From Thiobacillus denitrificans (lineage in GTDB: Bacteria; Pseudomonadota; Gammaproteobacteria; Burkholderiales; Thiobacillaceae), in the NCBI GenBank assembly GCA_020723405.1, contig DYIY01000023.1, positions 1-50,763 on the forward strand: 50,763 nucleotides of DNA, given 5' to 3'. The translations under genes and the position numbers were made by a program. Shown piece by piece: positions 28,666 through 37,079 of the stretch (positions are counted from its first letter, which is position 1; every line of letters begins with the position of its first letter). Under the pieces are notes generated by a model. It had not been told where the DNA came from and did not search any database. It worked only from the letters and a program-made list of their open reading frames with translations.

Positions 28666-28775
28666 GGCTGCACTATATCGCCTGCGGCGAGCCGTGCAGA
28701 TATCCGTGCCGAACGATCCAAGTCCCGGCACAATGCGCAGCGGTGCTTCCCACTACCACCAAGAGGAGACAAGCC

Positions 28776-29465
28776 ATGACTCTACGCCCCATCCTGGCCG
28801 CTCTGGCCCTGGCTTCCAGCCTGGTCCAGGCCGCCGACCCCGCCCCGGCCCAACCCGCTTCCGACATGCCCCAGGGCGCCGATGCCTGGGTGCGCTATCT
28901 GGCCGACTTCACCCGCAACGGGGAAATGCTGGCGGACCCGAAGAAGTTCATGGGCGCCCTGTTCGCCGTGAGCGAGCCGGCTTTCGTCACCTCGGCCCTC
29001 ACTGCGGCCATGGACCCCAATCTGTACACCCAGTCGGTGGCCAGCCTGATGGATCCCAAGGCCTACGGGAATTTCGCCCGGGCCATGGACCCGGCCGTCA
29101 TCACCGCCTGGACCCAGGCCCTGGCGGATCCCCAGTTCTTCGCTGCCCTGCAAAGCCTGCTCACGGACCCCAACAAGATGATGCGCTGGGTCATGCTGCC
29201 CCTGGACCCCAAACTGCTGGCCGCCGGCATGAACCTGCTCAACCCCAACGTCTACGCCCGCTGGCTCAGCGCCCCCGTGAACCCCCAAGTGGCCTCCATG
29301 GCCATGGCCCCGGCGAACCCGGGCTGGTATGCCGGCTGGGGCAACACCCTGGTGGCCCCCCAGTCCTACGGCCCCACCATGGGCACCTGGATGCGCATGC
29401 CCAACTACGGCATGCCCGCCGCCCCGGTGATGCTGCCCATGCCGGTGATGCCCGCCCCCCGCTGA
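28776..29465 (+). CDS. Secreted protein made of eleven 12-13-residue (D/N/E)P repeats
   Basis: ATG 28776, after a GAGGAGA site, gives 229 residues with a signal peptide (cleaved near VQAA). Residues 54-193 consist of eleven back-to-back units that each begin Asp/Asn/Glu-Pro and carry hydrophobic positions after it, for example DPNLYTQSVASLM, DPKAYGNFARAM, DPQFFAALQSLLT, NPNVYARWLSAPV and NPGWYAGWGNTLV. Early units have Asp, late units Asn. The tail is rich in Met and Pro. The pattern suggests a helical solenoid exported across the inner membrane. I recognise no family and no partner. A strong terminator follows. Confidence 0.85.
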   Translation: MTLRPILAALALASSLVQAADPAPAQPASDMPQGADAWVRYLADFTRNGEMLADPKKFMGALFAVSEPAFVTSALTAAMDPNLYTQSVASLMDPKAYGNFARAMDPAVITAWTQALADPQFFAALQSLLTDPNKMMRWVMLPLDPKLLAAGMNLLNPNVYARWLSAPVNPQVASMAMAPANPGWYAGWGNTLVAPQSYGPTMGTWMRMPNYGMPAAPVMLPMPVMPAPR

Positions 29466-29578
29466 GGGAGAAGAGCGCCGCCAAGACCGGCGACAGCCGG
29501 GGGTCCAGGATCGCCACCACGTCGGAAGCGGCGCTTTTTGGATGGCAGCGCAGGTCTGACTGGCGATCAAAACGGAAA

Positions 29579-29607
29579 GGGGCGCTCGCGAGAGCGCCCC
29601 TTTTTTT
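29579..29607 (+). terminator. Strong rho-independent terminator
   Basis: GGGGCGCTC (29579-29587), loop GCGA and GAGCGCCCC (29592-29600) form a perfect nine-base-pair stem followed by seven T. It ends transcription from the repeat-protein gene, 114 bases past its stop. A second, longer-range pairing (GCGCCGC near 29474 with GCGGCGC at 29528-29534 before five T) may act earlier. Confidence 0.88.
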
Positions 29608-29659
29608 GATTCTTGCTGCCTGGCTTGGGTGGGGGAGCTGGGTTCTTCCCGCCGGCTTC

Positions 29660-29775
29660 GCGTAAGGCCCGGGTCGTTGGCCGGGGGCGCCCGGCGGCGC
29701 GTCACTTTCTTTGCTCGTGCAAAGAAAGTAACCAAAGAAAACACGCCCTGCTTCCGCCGAAATCCCCGGCCGGCG
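29660..29775 (+). repeat. Dispersed repeat unit R, forward copy 1
   Basis: The 116-base unit runs from GCGTAAGGCCCGGGTCGTTG to CCCCGGCCGGCG. Its core is the perfect palindrome ACTTTCTTTGC-TCGT-GCAAAGAAAGT at 29704-29729, then AACCAAAGAAAACACGCCC. It is nearly identical to 29913-30029. Open frames across it (reading FLCTSKES or FFARAKKVT) are repeat artefacts. Confidence 0.85.
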
Positions 29776-29854
29776 GCGGCAGAAGGGGGACACAGGGCCA
29801 TGGGCTTTGCAGGGGTAGCCGTGGACCACCTGCCTGAGGATCTTGCGGGGGCTC

Positions 29855-29880
29855 CCCCCTTTGAAAAGGGGGGGTGGGGG
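29855..29880. repeat. C-run/G-run inverted repeat
   Basis: CCCCCCTTTGAAAAGGGGGG followed by TGGGGGG forms a self-complementary block. A related element with C-run, CTTTTCCAAAG and G-run lies at 30488-30516. It separates units of the larger repeat array. Confidence 0.6.
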
Positions 29881-29912
29881 GGATTTGCTGTTGATCTTGT
29901 GCTGCGCAGCTC

Positions 29913-30029
29913 GCGTAAGGCCAGGATCGTTGGCCGGGGAGCGCCCGGCGGCGCGTTACTTTCTTTGCTCGTGCAAAGAAAGTAACCAAAGAAAACACGC
30001 CCTGCTTCCGCCGAAATCCCCGGCCGGCG
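29913..30029 (+). repeat. Dispersed repeat unit R, forward copy 2
   Basis: Same unit as 29660-29775, differing by a few substitutions and one added base. The core palindrome is at 29958-29983. Confidence 0.85.
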
Positions 30030-30255
30030 ACCAGCGCCGAGGGCGGCTCGCAAACTCGCCCCGGCCATGCCGGGGCTCAGACAGCGCTCGCCGAAGGCCC
30101 CCTCGCCGCTGGCCACCGGCCGGCGGCGGCAGAAGGGGGGAAAAGCGGTGGGATGCGAAGGGTCTTGTGCTTTGCAAAGGTCTCCCTAGGCCACAGGGCT
30201 GCGCATTCTGGGGGTTTGGATTTTTGGGTCCCCTTGGCGCCGCCGAGTCTGGGGA

Positions 30256-30467
30256 AAGGGCTGGGGGGCTTTCGGCGAGTATGTTTGAGTCCCGGCGCAG
30301 CCGGGGCGAGTTACGCAGCCGCCCCAGCCCTTTCCCCAGGCGAGGGAACCCGAAGGGCGGCGACGTGGGGCGTGCTTTCTTTGGTGACTTTCTTTGCACG
30401 AGCAAAGAAAGTCACGCGCCGCCGGGCGCCTCCCGGCCAATGCCCCTGGCCTTACGCAACGCGGTAA
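30256..30467 (-). repeat. 212-bp direct repeat, copy 1, containing an inverted R unit
   Basis: The block starts AAGGGCTGGGGGGCTTTCGG and ends CGCAACGCGGTAA. It contains the R core palindrome (30387-30412) in the orientation opposite to the copies at 29704 and 29958. It is repeated 279 bases further on with a single difference seen by eye. Confidence 0.88.
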
Positions 30468-30534
30468 GCCAAGACCAAAAGCAAATCCCCCCCAGCCCCC
30501 CTTTTCCAAAGGGGGGAAAAACTTACGCACGACG

Positions 30535-30746
30535 AAGGGCTGGGGGGCTTTCGGCGAGTATGTTTGAGTCCCGGCGCAGCCGGGGCGAGTTACGCAGCCG
30601 CCCCAGCCCTTTCCCCAGGCGAGGGAACCCGAAGGGCGGCGACGTGGGGCGTGCTTTCTTTGGTGACTTTCTTTGCACGAGCAAAGAAAGTCACGCGCCG
30701 CCGGGCGCCTCCCGGCCAATGCCCCTGGCCTTATGCAACGCGGTAA
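30535..30746 (-). repeat. 212-bp direct repeat, copy 2, containing an inverted R unit
   Basis: Copy of 30256-30467, with C changed to T at 30733 as the only difference I found. The core palindrome is at 30666-30691. Together with 29608-30880 this makes more than 1.2 kb with no convincing gene. Confidence 0.88.
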
Positions 30747-30880
30747 ACCAAGACAAAATGCAATTCCCCCCTTTTTGAGTGGGTGCCCACCCAAAGGAAC
30801 CCGAACAACCACCTTCCAGTCGGATTCATCGGTCATTCCCGCGTAAAATGCGCGCTCTTTGTCGAGGAGTTCCATCCCCC

Positions 30881-31723
30881 ATGAAAACCTTCTTACTCGC
30901 CCTGTTTTCCGCCTTTCTCTGCCTGACCATGGTCGTACCCGACGCCGAAGCCAAACGGCTGGGCGGCGGTCGCAACGCCGGCATGCAACGGGAACCGGTG
31001 AAGAAACAGCAACAGGACGTCCAGCCTGCCACGCCCGCCTCTCCCCAGCAGGGCGCAGCCCCCCAAACCCCGGGCAAGCGTTCCTGGATGGGCCCCATCG
31101 CCGGTCTGGCGGCGGGCCTGGGCCTGGCGGCCCTGGCCTCCCACTTCGGCTTCGGCGAGGAAATGGCCAACTTCCTCATGCTGGCCCTGCTGGGCCTGGG
31201 GGCCTTCATGCTGATTGGCTGGCTGATGCGCCGCAAGGCAACCGCGACCCAGCCCATGCAATACGCCGGGGCGGGTATGGCCGGCCAACAGCCGGTGCGC
31301 TTTGAAGCTCCCGTGGCGGCGGGAGGATCCGCCGCCGTGGCTGCGGCCAGCTTCCCCCCCGGCTTCGACGCCCAGGGCTTCGCCCGCCAGGCCAAGGTGA
31401 ATTTCCTGCGGCTGCAGGCCGCCCATGACGCGGGCAATCTGGACGACATCCGGGAGTTCACCACGCCGGAGATGTACGCCGAGATCAAGCTGGACATCGA
31501 CGAGCGCAAGGGCACGGGCCAGCGTACCGAAGTGACCCTGCTGGAAGCCGAGGTGCTGGAAGCAGTGGAGGAAGGCAACCGGCACATCGCCAGCGTGCGC
31601 TTCCACGGCCTGCTCAAGGAAGACGGCGAGACGGCCCAGCCCTTCGACGAGACCTGGCACCTGACCCGGGCGGCCGACGGCAAGGGCGGCTGGGTGGTGG
31701 CCGGCATCCAGCAGAACGGCTGA
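30881..31723 (+). CDS. Tim44-like domain membrane protein
   Basis: ATG 30881 follows a GAGGAG site and gives 280 residues. A signal sequence or anchor ([19 protein letters not shown]) comes first, then a Gln/Pro-rich linker and two membrane segments at about residues 70-110. A C-terminal Tim44-like domain follows ([20 protein letters not shown], then [32 protein letters not shown]). Bacterial Tim44-domain proteins are membrane-attached and mostly uncharacterised; some are linked to lipid or protein transport. The long upstream in-frame extension runs into the repeat array and is not coding. Confidence 0.85.
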   Translation: MKTFLLALFSAFLCLTMVVPDAEAKRLGGGRNAGMQREPVKKQQQDVQPATPASPQQGAAPQTPGKRSWMGPIAGLAAGLGLAALASHFGFGEEMANFLMLALLGLGAFMLIGWLMRRKATATQPMQYAGAGMAGQQPVRFEAPVAAGGSAAVAAASFPPGFDAQGFARQAKVNFLRLQAAHDAGNLDDIREFTTPEMYAEIKLDIDERKGTGQRTEVTLLEAEVLEAVEEGNRHIASVRFHGLLKEDGETAQPFDETWHLTRAADGKGGWVVAGIQQNG

Positions 31724-31756
31724 TCCCTCCCCTCCCCCGCCAGGGGGCCGGGGGAG

Positions 31757-31783
31757 AGTGCGCCGGACCAGTCTCCGGCGCAC
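31757..31783. other. GC-rich hairpin between Tim44-like gene and prfC
   Basis: GTGCGCCGG and CCGGCGCAC pair perfectly around an eight- to nine-base loop. No T-run follows. It may slow or partly end transcription before prfC. Confidence 0.45.
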
Positions 31784-31863
31784 CCTGCGAACTGACGCGG
31801 CAATCCCGCTCCCCTGCCCTCCCCCGGAGGGGGGAGGGTCACTCCAAACACCCTTATATCCCC

Positions 31864-33483
31864 ATGAATCCCGATTCCCCCATCGCCCGCCAGGTGGCCA
31901 AGCGGCGCACCTTTGCCATCATCTCCCACCCGGACGCGGGCAAGACCACCCTGACCGAAAAGCTGCTGCTGTTCGGTGGCGCCATCCAGATGGCCGGCAC
32001 GGTGAAGGCCCGCAAGAGCGGCAAATACGCCACCTCCGACTGGCTGGAAGTGGAGAAGCAGCGGGGCATCTCGGTGGCCAGTTCGGTGATGCAGTTCGGC
32101 TACGACGACTGCGTCATCAACCTGCTGGATACCCCGGGCCACAAGGATTTCTCGGAGGACACCTACCGGGTGCTTACCGCCGTGGATGCGGCGGTCATGG
32201 TGGTGGATGCGGCCAAGGGCGTGGAGGAGCAGACCATCAAGCTGCTGGAAGTCTGCCGCCTGCGCGACACCCCCATCATCACCTTCATCAACAAGCTGGA
32301 CCGGGAGGTGCGGGAGCCCCTGGAACTGCTGGACGAGATCGAGTCCATCCTGAAGATCCACTGCGCCCCGGTGACCTGGCCCATCGGCATGGGCAAGCGC
32401 TTCCAGGGGGTGTACCACCTGATCAACGACGAGGTGCTGCATTTCGTCCCCGGCGAGGAGAAGGCGGACCAGGAATTCCAGACCCTGCGCGGCGACGCCA
32501 TCGACCGGCTGCGCAATGAATATCCCCAGGAATTCGCCACCCTGGACGGGGAGGTGGAACTGGTGCGGGGTGCCGGGGCCTCCTTCCAACTGGAGGACTT
32601 CCTCAAGGGCCGCCAGACCCCGGTGTTCTTCGGTTCGGCCATCAACAACTTCGGCGTGCGGGAAATCCTGCGGGCCCTCAAGGATTGGGCGCCCCACCCC
32701 CAGCCCAGGGAGGCCGACGCAGCCGCCGGTCCCCGTTACGTGGAACCGGCCGAAGAGGCCTTCACCGGTTTTGTCTTCAAGATCCAGGCCAACATGGACC
32801 CCAACCACCGGGACCGTATCGCCTTCTTCCGGGTCTGCTCGGGCCAGTACACTCCGGGCATGAAGGTGAAGCAGCGGCGCACCGGCAAGGAGCTGAAGAT
32901 CGCCAACGCCGTGGTGTTCATGGCCAACGAGCGCTCGCGCATGGAAGAGGCCTACGCCGGGGACATCATCGGTATCCACAACCATGGCCAGTTGCAGATC
33001 GGCGACGTGCTCACCGAGGGTGAGAACCTGCACTACAAGGGCATCCCTTACTTCGCCCCGGACCTGTTCAGCAAGCCCCGCCTGCGGGATCCCTTGAAAT
33101 CAAAGCAATTGCAGAAGGGTCTGCGGGAACTGGGTGAGGAAGGCGCCATCCAGGTATTCGCCCCCCTGGTGGACAGCAACCTGCTGTTGGGGGCCGTGGG
33201 CCAGTTGCAGTTCGAGGTGGTGGAGCACCGCCTGAAGACGGAGTACGGGGTGGACGCCGTGTTCCAGAGTGCCGGCATCCATACCGCCCGCTGGGTAACC
33301 TGCGATGACGCAGCCCACCTGGCGGAATTCGTGAAGGCCCAGCAGATGCGCCTGGCCCGGGACGTGGACGACAACCTGGTCTATCTGGCCGACAACCACG
33401 TGAATCTGGCCCTGGCCATGGAACGCTGGCCCCGGGTGAAGTTCCACAACACCCGGGAGCATGGTCAGAAGCTGGACGCCTGA
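31864..33483 (+). CDS. prfC: Peptide chain release factor 3
   Basis: The 539-residue GTPase has [20 protein letters not shown], then the RF3-type switch region [30 protein letters not shown] and [20 protein letters not shown]. The [20 protein letters not shown] domain II segment follows. RF3 removes RF1/RF2 from the ribosome after termination. Length and motifs are normal. Confidence 0.97.
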   Translation: MNPDSPIARQVAKRRTFAIISHPDAGKTTLTEKLLLFGGAIQMAGTVKARKSGKYATSDWLEVEKQRGISVASSVMQFGYDDCVINLLDTPGHKDFSEDTYRVLTAVDAAVMVVDAAKGVEEQTIKLLEVCRLRDTPIITFINKLDREVREPLELLDEIESILKIHCAPVTWPIGMGKRFQGVYHLINDEVLHFVPGEEKADQEFQTLRGDAIDRLRNEYPQEFATLDGEVELVRGAGASFQLEDFLKGRQTPVFFGSAINNFGVREILRALKDWAPHPQPREADAAAGPRYVEPAEEAFTGFVFKIQANMDPNHRDRIAFFRVCSGQYTPGMKVKQRRTGKELKIANAVVFMANERSRMEEAYAGDIIGIHNHGQLQIGDVLTEGENLHYKGIPYFAPDLFSKPRLRDPLKSKQLQKGLRELGEEGAIQVFAPLVDSNLLLGAVGQLQFEVVEHRLKTEYGVDAVFQSAGIHTARWVTCDDAAHLAEFVKAQQMRLARDVDDNLVYLADNHVNLALAMERWPRVKFHNTREHGQKLDA

Positions 33484-33501
33484 GCCGGCCCGGGGGCCGG
33501 C
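33484..33501. other. Hairpin between convergent prfC and the secreted-protein gene
   Basis: GCCGGCCC (33484-33491) pairs with GGGCCGGC (33494-33501) in a gap of 24 bases between convergent genes. It has no T-run and could serve both strands as a rho-dependent end. Confidence 0.4.
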
Positions 33502-33507
33502 CGGGGA

Positions 33508-34053
33508 TCAATGCCCCAGGTTCAGGCAGGCCTCACCGGTCAGGTCGAAGGTGTTGGTGGGCAATTCGGAGCAGAAATCCATGAGACCGTGGGCTTCCAC
33601 GCGCAACTGGCCCCGGTGGAAGATGCCCGTGCCGACTTTCACGTGGTTGAACACCTCTCCCACGTTGAAGGCGCAGGGCGCCGGATCGTTGGGATCGGTG
33701 GGGTAGAAATAGGTCACGGTATCCCCGGCGGTCTGGAACAACTCCTCGGTGGGGAACACGGCCCGGTGGCTCAACTGGGACGGTGCGCCGGTATAGGGGT
33801 CCACGGCCTTGATCTGGCCGTTCAGGGCACCGCATTGGTGGAACACCGTTTGCCCCTGGTCATCGCTGAGGGTCAGGCAGATGCGGCCCACCTGGCGGAT
33901 ATCGTTGACGGGGTGGGTGATCGCGTAACCTCCGGTCAGGGTGGCGTGGGTCTGGCCCGGCCGGCAGACCAGGGGCTCGGTCTCGCTGGCGGTGACGGGC
34001 TGGCTGGCAAGCAGGGCAAGGGCGACGCCCAGGGTCAGGCGGTTGTATTGCAT
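33508..34053 (-). CDS. Secreted protein with six cysteines, unknown family
   Basis: Started at ATG 34053 (MQYNRLTLGVALALLASQPV) the product is 181 residues with a clear signal peptide (TASET junction). The mature part holds six Cys, in VCRPG, RICLT, HQCGAL, PCAFN, FCSEL and ACLNL, enough for three disulfides. Regular beta-like stretches such as YAITHPVNDIRQVGRICLTL are visible. I do not recognise the family. It stands alone, convergent with prfC, and 227 bases separate it from the diguanylate cyclase gene upstream. Confidence 0.75.
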   Translation of the reverse strand: MQYNRLTLGVALALLASQPVTASETEPLVCRPGQTHATLTGGYAITHPVNDIRQVGRICLTLSDDQGQTVFHQCGALNGQIKAVDPYTGAPSQLSHRAVFPTEELFQTAGDTVTYFYPTDPNDPAPCAFNVGEVFNHVKVGTGIFHRGQLRVEAHGLMDFCSELPTNTFDLTGEACLNLGH

Positions 34054-34280
34054 GGTTTTCTCCCGATGTTGTTGATGCTGGTATGCGCGTTGCGCCCAAG
34101 CCGGGCGGAACGGACGTTGCATGCCGTTTGGCAGTGCAACATGGTCAAAATCTACCATGCCTCTTTCACAAAACCATCATTCTGGACTGTGAAAAATTTT
34201 GTAAGGAAATCCTGGCCGGGCAGCCACCCGGCCCGGCCTCTAACCCGTCCCCACGGCCACGGCGAAGGGGCCGGGTCCCT

Positions 34281-36026
34281 TCAGCCCCCTGGAGCGGGTC
34301 CTTCCCCGGGGGAACTGTGGAATCGCCAGGCATGGCGTCCCGCCGCCTTGGCCTGGTACATGGCCAGGTCCGCCTTTTGCACCAGATCGGCGGCTGTGGT
34401 CGCATCCCCCGGATAGAGGGCCACCCCCAGGCTTGCACTGACGGACAGGCTCAGTTCCCCGGCAGGTATGGGCTGTTCGAGGGCATGGATCACCTTGTCG
34501 GCAATGGCGGACAGGTGTTTCACCTCGTCCAGGCCGGAGAGAAGAAGCATGAACTCGTCTCCGCCCAGACGGGCCACCGTGTCCACTTCCCGGACCAGAC
34601 CCTTGAGGCGCCGGGCGCTGACGCGCAGCACTTCATCCCCCACGGCGTGGCCCAGCGAGTCGTTGATCTCCTTGAAGCGGTCCAGGTCGATGAAGAACAG
34701 GGCCAGCCGGCGGCCGGCCCGACGCATGGCCGCCATCTCGTGTTCCAGGGTCTCGAACATCTGCATGCGGTTGGCCAGCCCGGTGAGGGGATCATGGCGG
34801 GCCAGGTGATCCAGTTGACGGCGGTTTTCGTCCAGTTGCGCCAGGTGGGCCTTGATCTCGATCTGCATGTCGTTGAAGGTATGGGCCAACAGGCCGAATT
34901 CATCCTTGCGGGACAGGGGCAGTTCGCCCACGGCGTGCTCCCGGGAGAAGCCCTTCACCGCTTCCACGATCATGTTCAACGGCCGGGTGGTCAGCCGCGA
35001 AACCAGCCAGGACAGCAAGACGGCCAACAGACTGAACAACACCACGAACTGGATGGTGCGGATGGCCAGGGCCCGGGTTTCACCCAGTACCCGGTCCAGG
35101 GATTGGGACAGCCCCAGCACCACGAACCGGCCATCGGCGGTCTCGCCGAAGGGCAGCCGATGGAAAGCCGCCACCAGGCCCTTGCCCTCCCCTTGGTCCG
35201 GTTCGGTGGAAGTCACCACGGTGTGCCGCCCCCTGTCCTCGAACAGCCGTCCCGCCTGGGGGAAACTGTCCGGCAACAGATACCTGCGCCCGCGATCGAA
35301 TCCGAAGGCCAGGCCGGCATCCGGATGGATGAGGAAATCGCCCCATTCATTGGCCAGGTAGAGCTGGTAGGAAGAAGGCAGATCGGCCTGGAGGAGCCTG
35401 AACACCCCCTCCAGATCCACGTTCACCACCACCAGGCCCAGGTTGCGTCCCCCCTGGCTGCTCACCGGGGTGGCCAGACGCAGCGTGGGCCTCTCCTGGC
35501 CGGCGTGGGCCCCCGCCTCGTGGTTGATGGCGATGCGGGATACGTGGATTTCCCCGGGGCCCTGACGAAGCGTGCGGAACACGTAGGGGTAATGCCCCTT
35601 CTCCTGGAGATCGGCGCCCGTCACCCGGGTGACCCCTCTGCCATCCCGATCCAGACGGACCCGCTCCAGGCCATGCTGGTCCGCAGCGATGAGGCGCAAC
35701 TGGAAGTATTCCGGGTGGACGGCCAGCATGGCGGCGAAGGACTCGGCCAATCGCTGACCGGCCTCCCCCTCTCCACCCGGCTTGCTAGCCAGGGCTTGCA
35801 CGGCCTCCGGGAGGGCCGCGAGAAAACGCACGTCCCGGGCCACTTCGTCCAGGGTCGTGGAAAAACCCCGTCCCAGAACCTGGCTGGCGGTGCTCAGATC
35901 GCTTTCGGCCACCCGGACCAGCAGGGTACGGCTGGCGCTGTAGAAGTAATACCCGGTCAGCCCGGAAGCCAGGATGCCGAAGGCGGCCAGGAACACGCCG
36001 AACTTGAAGCGCAGCCCGAAGTGCAT
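34281..36026 (-). CDS. Membrane diguanylate cyclase with periplasmic sensor, HAMP and GGDEF
   Basis: The 581-residue protein has an N-terminal membrane segment and a large periplasmic sensor of double-Cache type (about residues 35-325). A second membrane segment (TIQFVVLFSLLAVLLSWLV), a HAMP linker and a complete GGDEF domain follow: HDPLTGLANR, FIDLDRFKEINDSLGH, RLGGDEFMLLLSG. An inhibitory I-site RxxD (REVD) stands upstream of GGDEF. It should make cyclic di-GMP in response to a periplasmic signal. Its ATG overlaps the stop of a PotD-like binding-protein gene by one base, so that protein probably supplies the signal. No EAL domain is present. Confidence 0.92.
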   Translation of the reverse strand: MHFGLRFKFGVFLAAFGILASGLTGYYFYSASRTLLVRVAESDLSTASQVLGRGFSTTLDEVARDVRFLAALPEAVQALASKPGGEGEAGQRLAESFAAMLAVHPEYFQLRLIAADQHGLERVRLDRDGRGVTRVTGADLQEKGHYPYVFRTLRQGPGEIHVSRIAINHEAGAHAGQERPTLRLATPVSSQGGRNLGLVVVNVDLEGVFRLLQADLPSSYQLYLANEWGDFLIHPDAGLAFGFDRGRRYLLPDSFPQAGRLFEDRGRHTVVTSTEPDQGEGKGLVAAFHRLPFGETADGRFVVLGLSQSLDRVLGETRALAIRTIQFVVLFSLLAVLLSWLVSRLTTRPLNMIVEAVKGFSREHAVGELPLSRKDEFGLLAHTFNDMQIEIKAHLAQLDENRRQLDHLARHDPLTGLANRMQMFETLEHEMAAMRRAGRRLALFFIDLDRFKEINDSLGHAVGDEVLRVSARRLKGLVREVDTVARLGGDEFMLLLSGLDEVKHLSAIADKVIHALEQPIPAGELSLSVSASLGVALYPGDATTAADLVQKADLAMYQAKAAGRHAWRFHSSPGEGPAPGG

Positions 36027-37072
36027 CAGGGTTTCTTCCGCAGTTTCTCGGGGGTGTCCCCGGACACGATGCGCCGCCAGAGGGCCGCCCGCCGTTCCGG
36101 GTCCTCCACGGGTTCCAGCCAGAGACGCTTTTGGCCCTCCCCGCCCTGGGGGGCATCCAGGGTGTTGGCCAGCCCCTGGCGTTCGGTCAGGGCGGCGCTG
36201 ACCGGCGCTTCCAGCATGTAATCGATCCAGGCCTGGGCCAGGGCCTTGTCACGGGCCCCCCGGGTGACCGCCCAGCAGTCCAGCCAGGCCAGGGCCCCTT
36301 CCCGGGGCAGGACGTAGCCGATGTCGGCCCCGGCGGCGCGCAGCAGCTTCACCTGCTGGGCACCGTAATTGGCGAACAGCAGGACGCCGCCATCCCGGCG
36401 GAAAAGTTCGGTGGCTTCCTCGGGCAGGCTGTAGAAACCCAGGGCGTTGCGGCGCAGATCCACGAGGGCCTGGGTGGCCCGGAGGAAATCGGCATCGGAC
36501 AGATGAAACGGGTCCGGAAGCCCCAGCCGGATGGCCGCCAGGGTGAAGTTGTGGCCGCTTCCGTCGTACAGCACCACCCGGCCCTGGAAGGCCGGATCCC
36601 ACAGGTCCGCCGTGCTGCCTGGAGGTTCCCGTACCCGGGTGCGGTCATAGATGAGGCCCATTTCCGCATAGGTGTAGGGCACGGCATAGACCCGTCCCCC
36701 CCGGGTCAGGCCGGGTATGGCCGTCAGATCCCGGAATGCCCGGGCCTGGGCCCGGGTGCGGGGAATACCGGCCAGATCCAGGGCTTGCAGCAACCCCAGG
36801 TCCACGAAGCGGCTGATTTCCGCCGTGTTGGCGGCCACCACGTCGTAATCGCCGCCGTTGCGCCGGGCCAACTTCTCCCGCAGGGCCTCGTCGGTGCTCA
36901 CCAGGGTGACCTCCACCCGCACCTTGTGCCGTTGCTCGAACACCCTGACCAGATCGGCATCGGCATACCCCGGCCAGGCCAGCACCCGCAGGACGGGCAA
37001 CTCGGCCGCCCAGGTCACTCCCCCGCCCTGCAACAGCAGCGCCAGGAGGAAGCAGAACAGTCGCCCCACCAA
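36026..37072 (-). CDS. PotD-like periplasmic binding protein (polyamine type)
   Basis: The 348-residue protein starts with a signal peptide (MVGRLFCFLLALLLQGGG) and then LRVLAWPGYADADLVRVFEQ, the opening of PotD/PotF-type solute-binding proteins. It continues with DYDVVAANTAEISRFVDLGL and VYAVPYTYAEMGLIYD. No permease or ATPase genes are adjacent. Instead its stop overlaps the start of a diguanylate cyclase, so a sensory rather than transport role is likely, as for NspS with MbaA in Vibrio cholerae. Ligand identity is inferred from the family only. Confidence 0.85.
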   Translation of the reverse strand: MVGRLFCFLLALLLQGGGVTWAAELPVLRVLAWPGYADADLVRVFEQRHKVRVEVTLVSTDEALREKLARRNGGDYDVVAANTAEISRFVDLGLLQALDLAGIPRTRAQARAFRDLTAIPGLTRGGRVYAVPYTYAEMGLIYDRTRVREPPGSTADLWDPAFQGRVVLYDGSGHNFTLAAIRLGLPDPFHLSDADFLRATQALVDLRRNALGFYSLPEEATELFRRDGGVLLFANYGAQQVKLLRAAGADIGYVLPREGALAWLDCWAVTRGARDKALAQAWIDYMLEAPVSAALTERQGLANTLDAPQGGEGQKRLWLEPVEDPERRAALWRRIVSGDTPEKLRKKP

Positions 37073-37079
37073 GCCGCCC

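Noticed and set aside
29660-30746. CRISPR array
   Set aside because: Repeats are long, few, in both orientations, unequally spaced and without unique spacers; no cas genes are present.
29843-30778. Open frames reading FLCTSKES, FFARAKKVT and similar
   Set aside because: They are translations of the palindromic repeat array; the same peptides recur wherever the repeat occurs and have no start signals or domains.
30826-33033. Minus-strand open frame of about 735 codons opposite Tim44-like and prfC genes
   Set aside because: It spans two real genes and an intergenic gap on the other strand, and its product is low-complexity.
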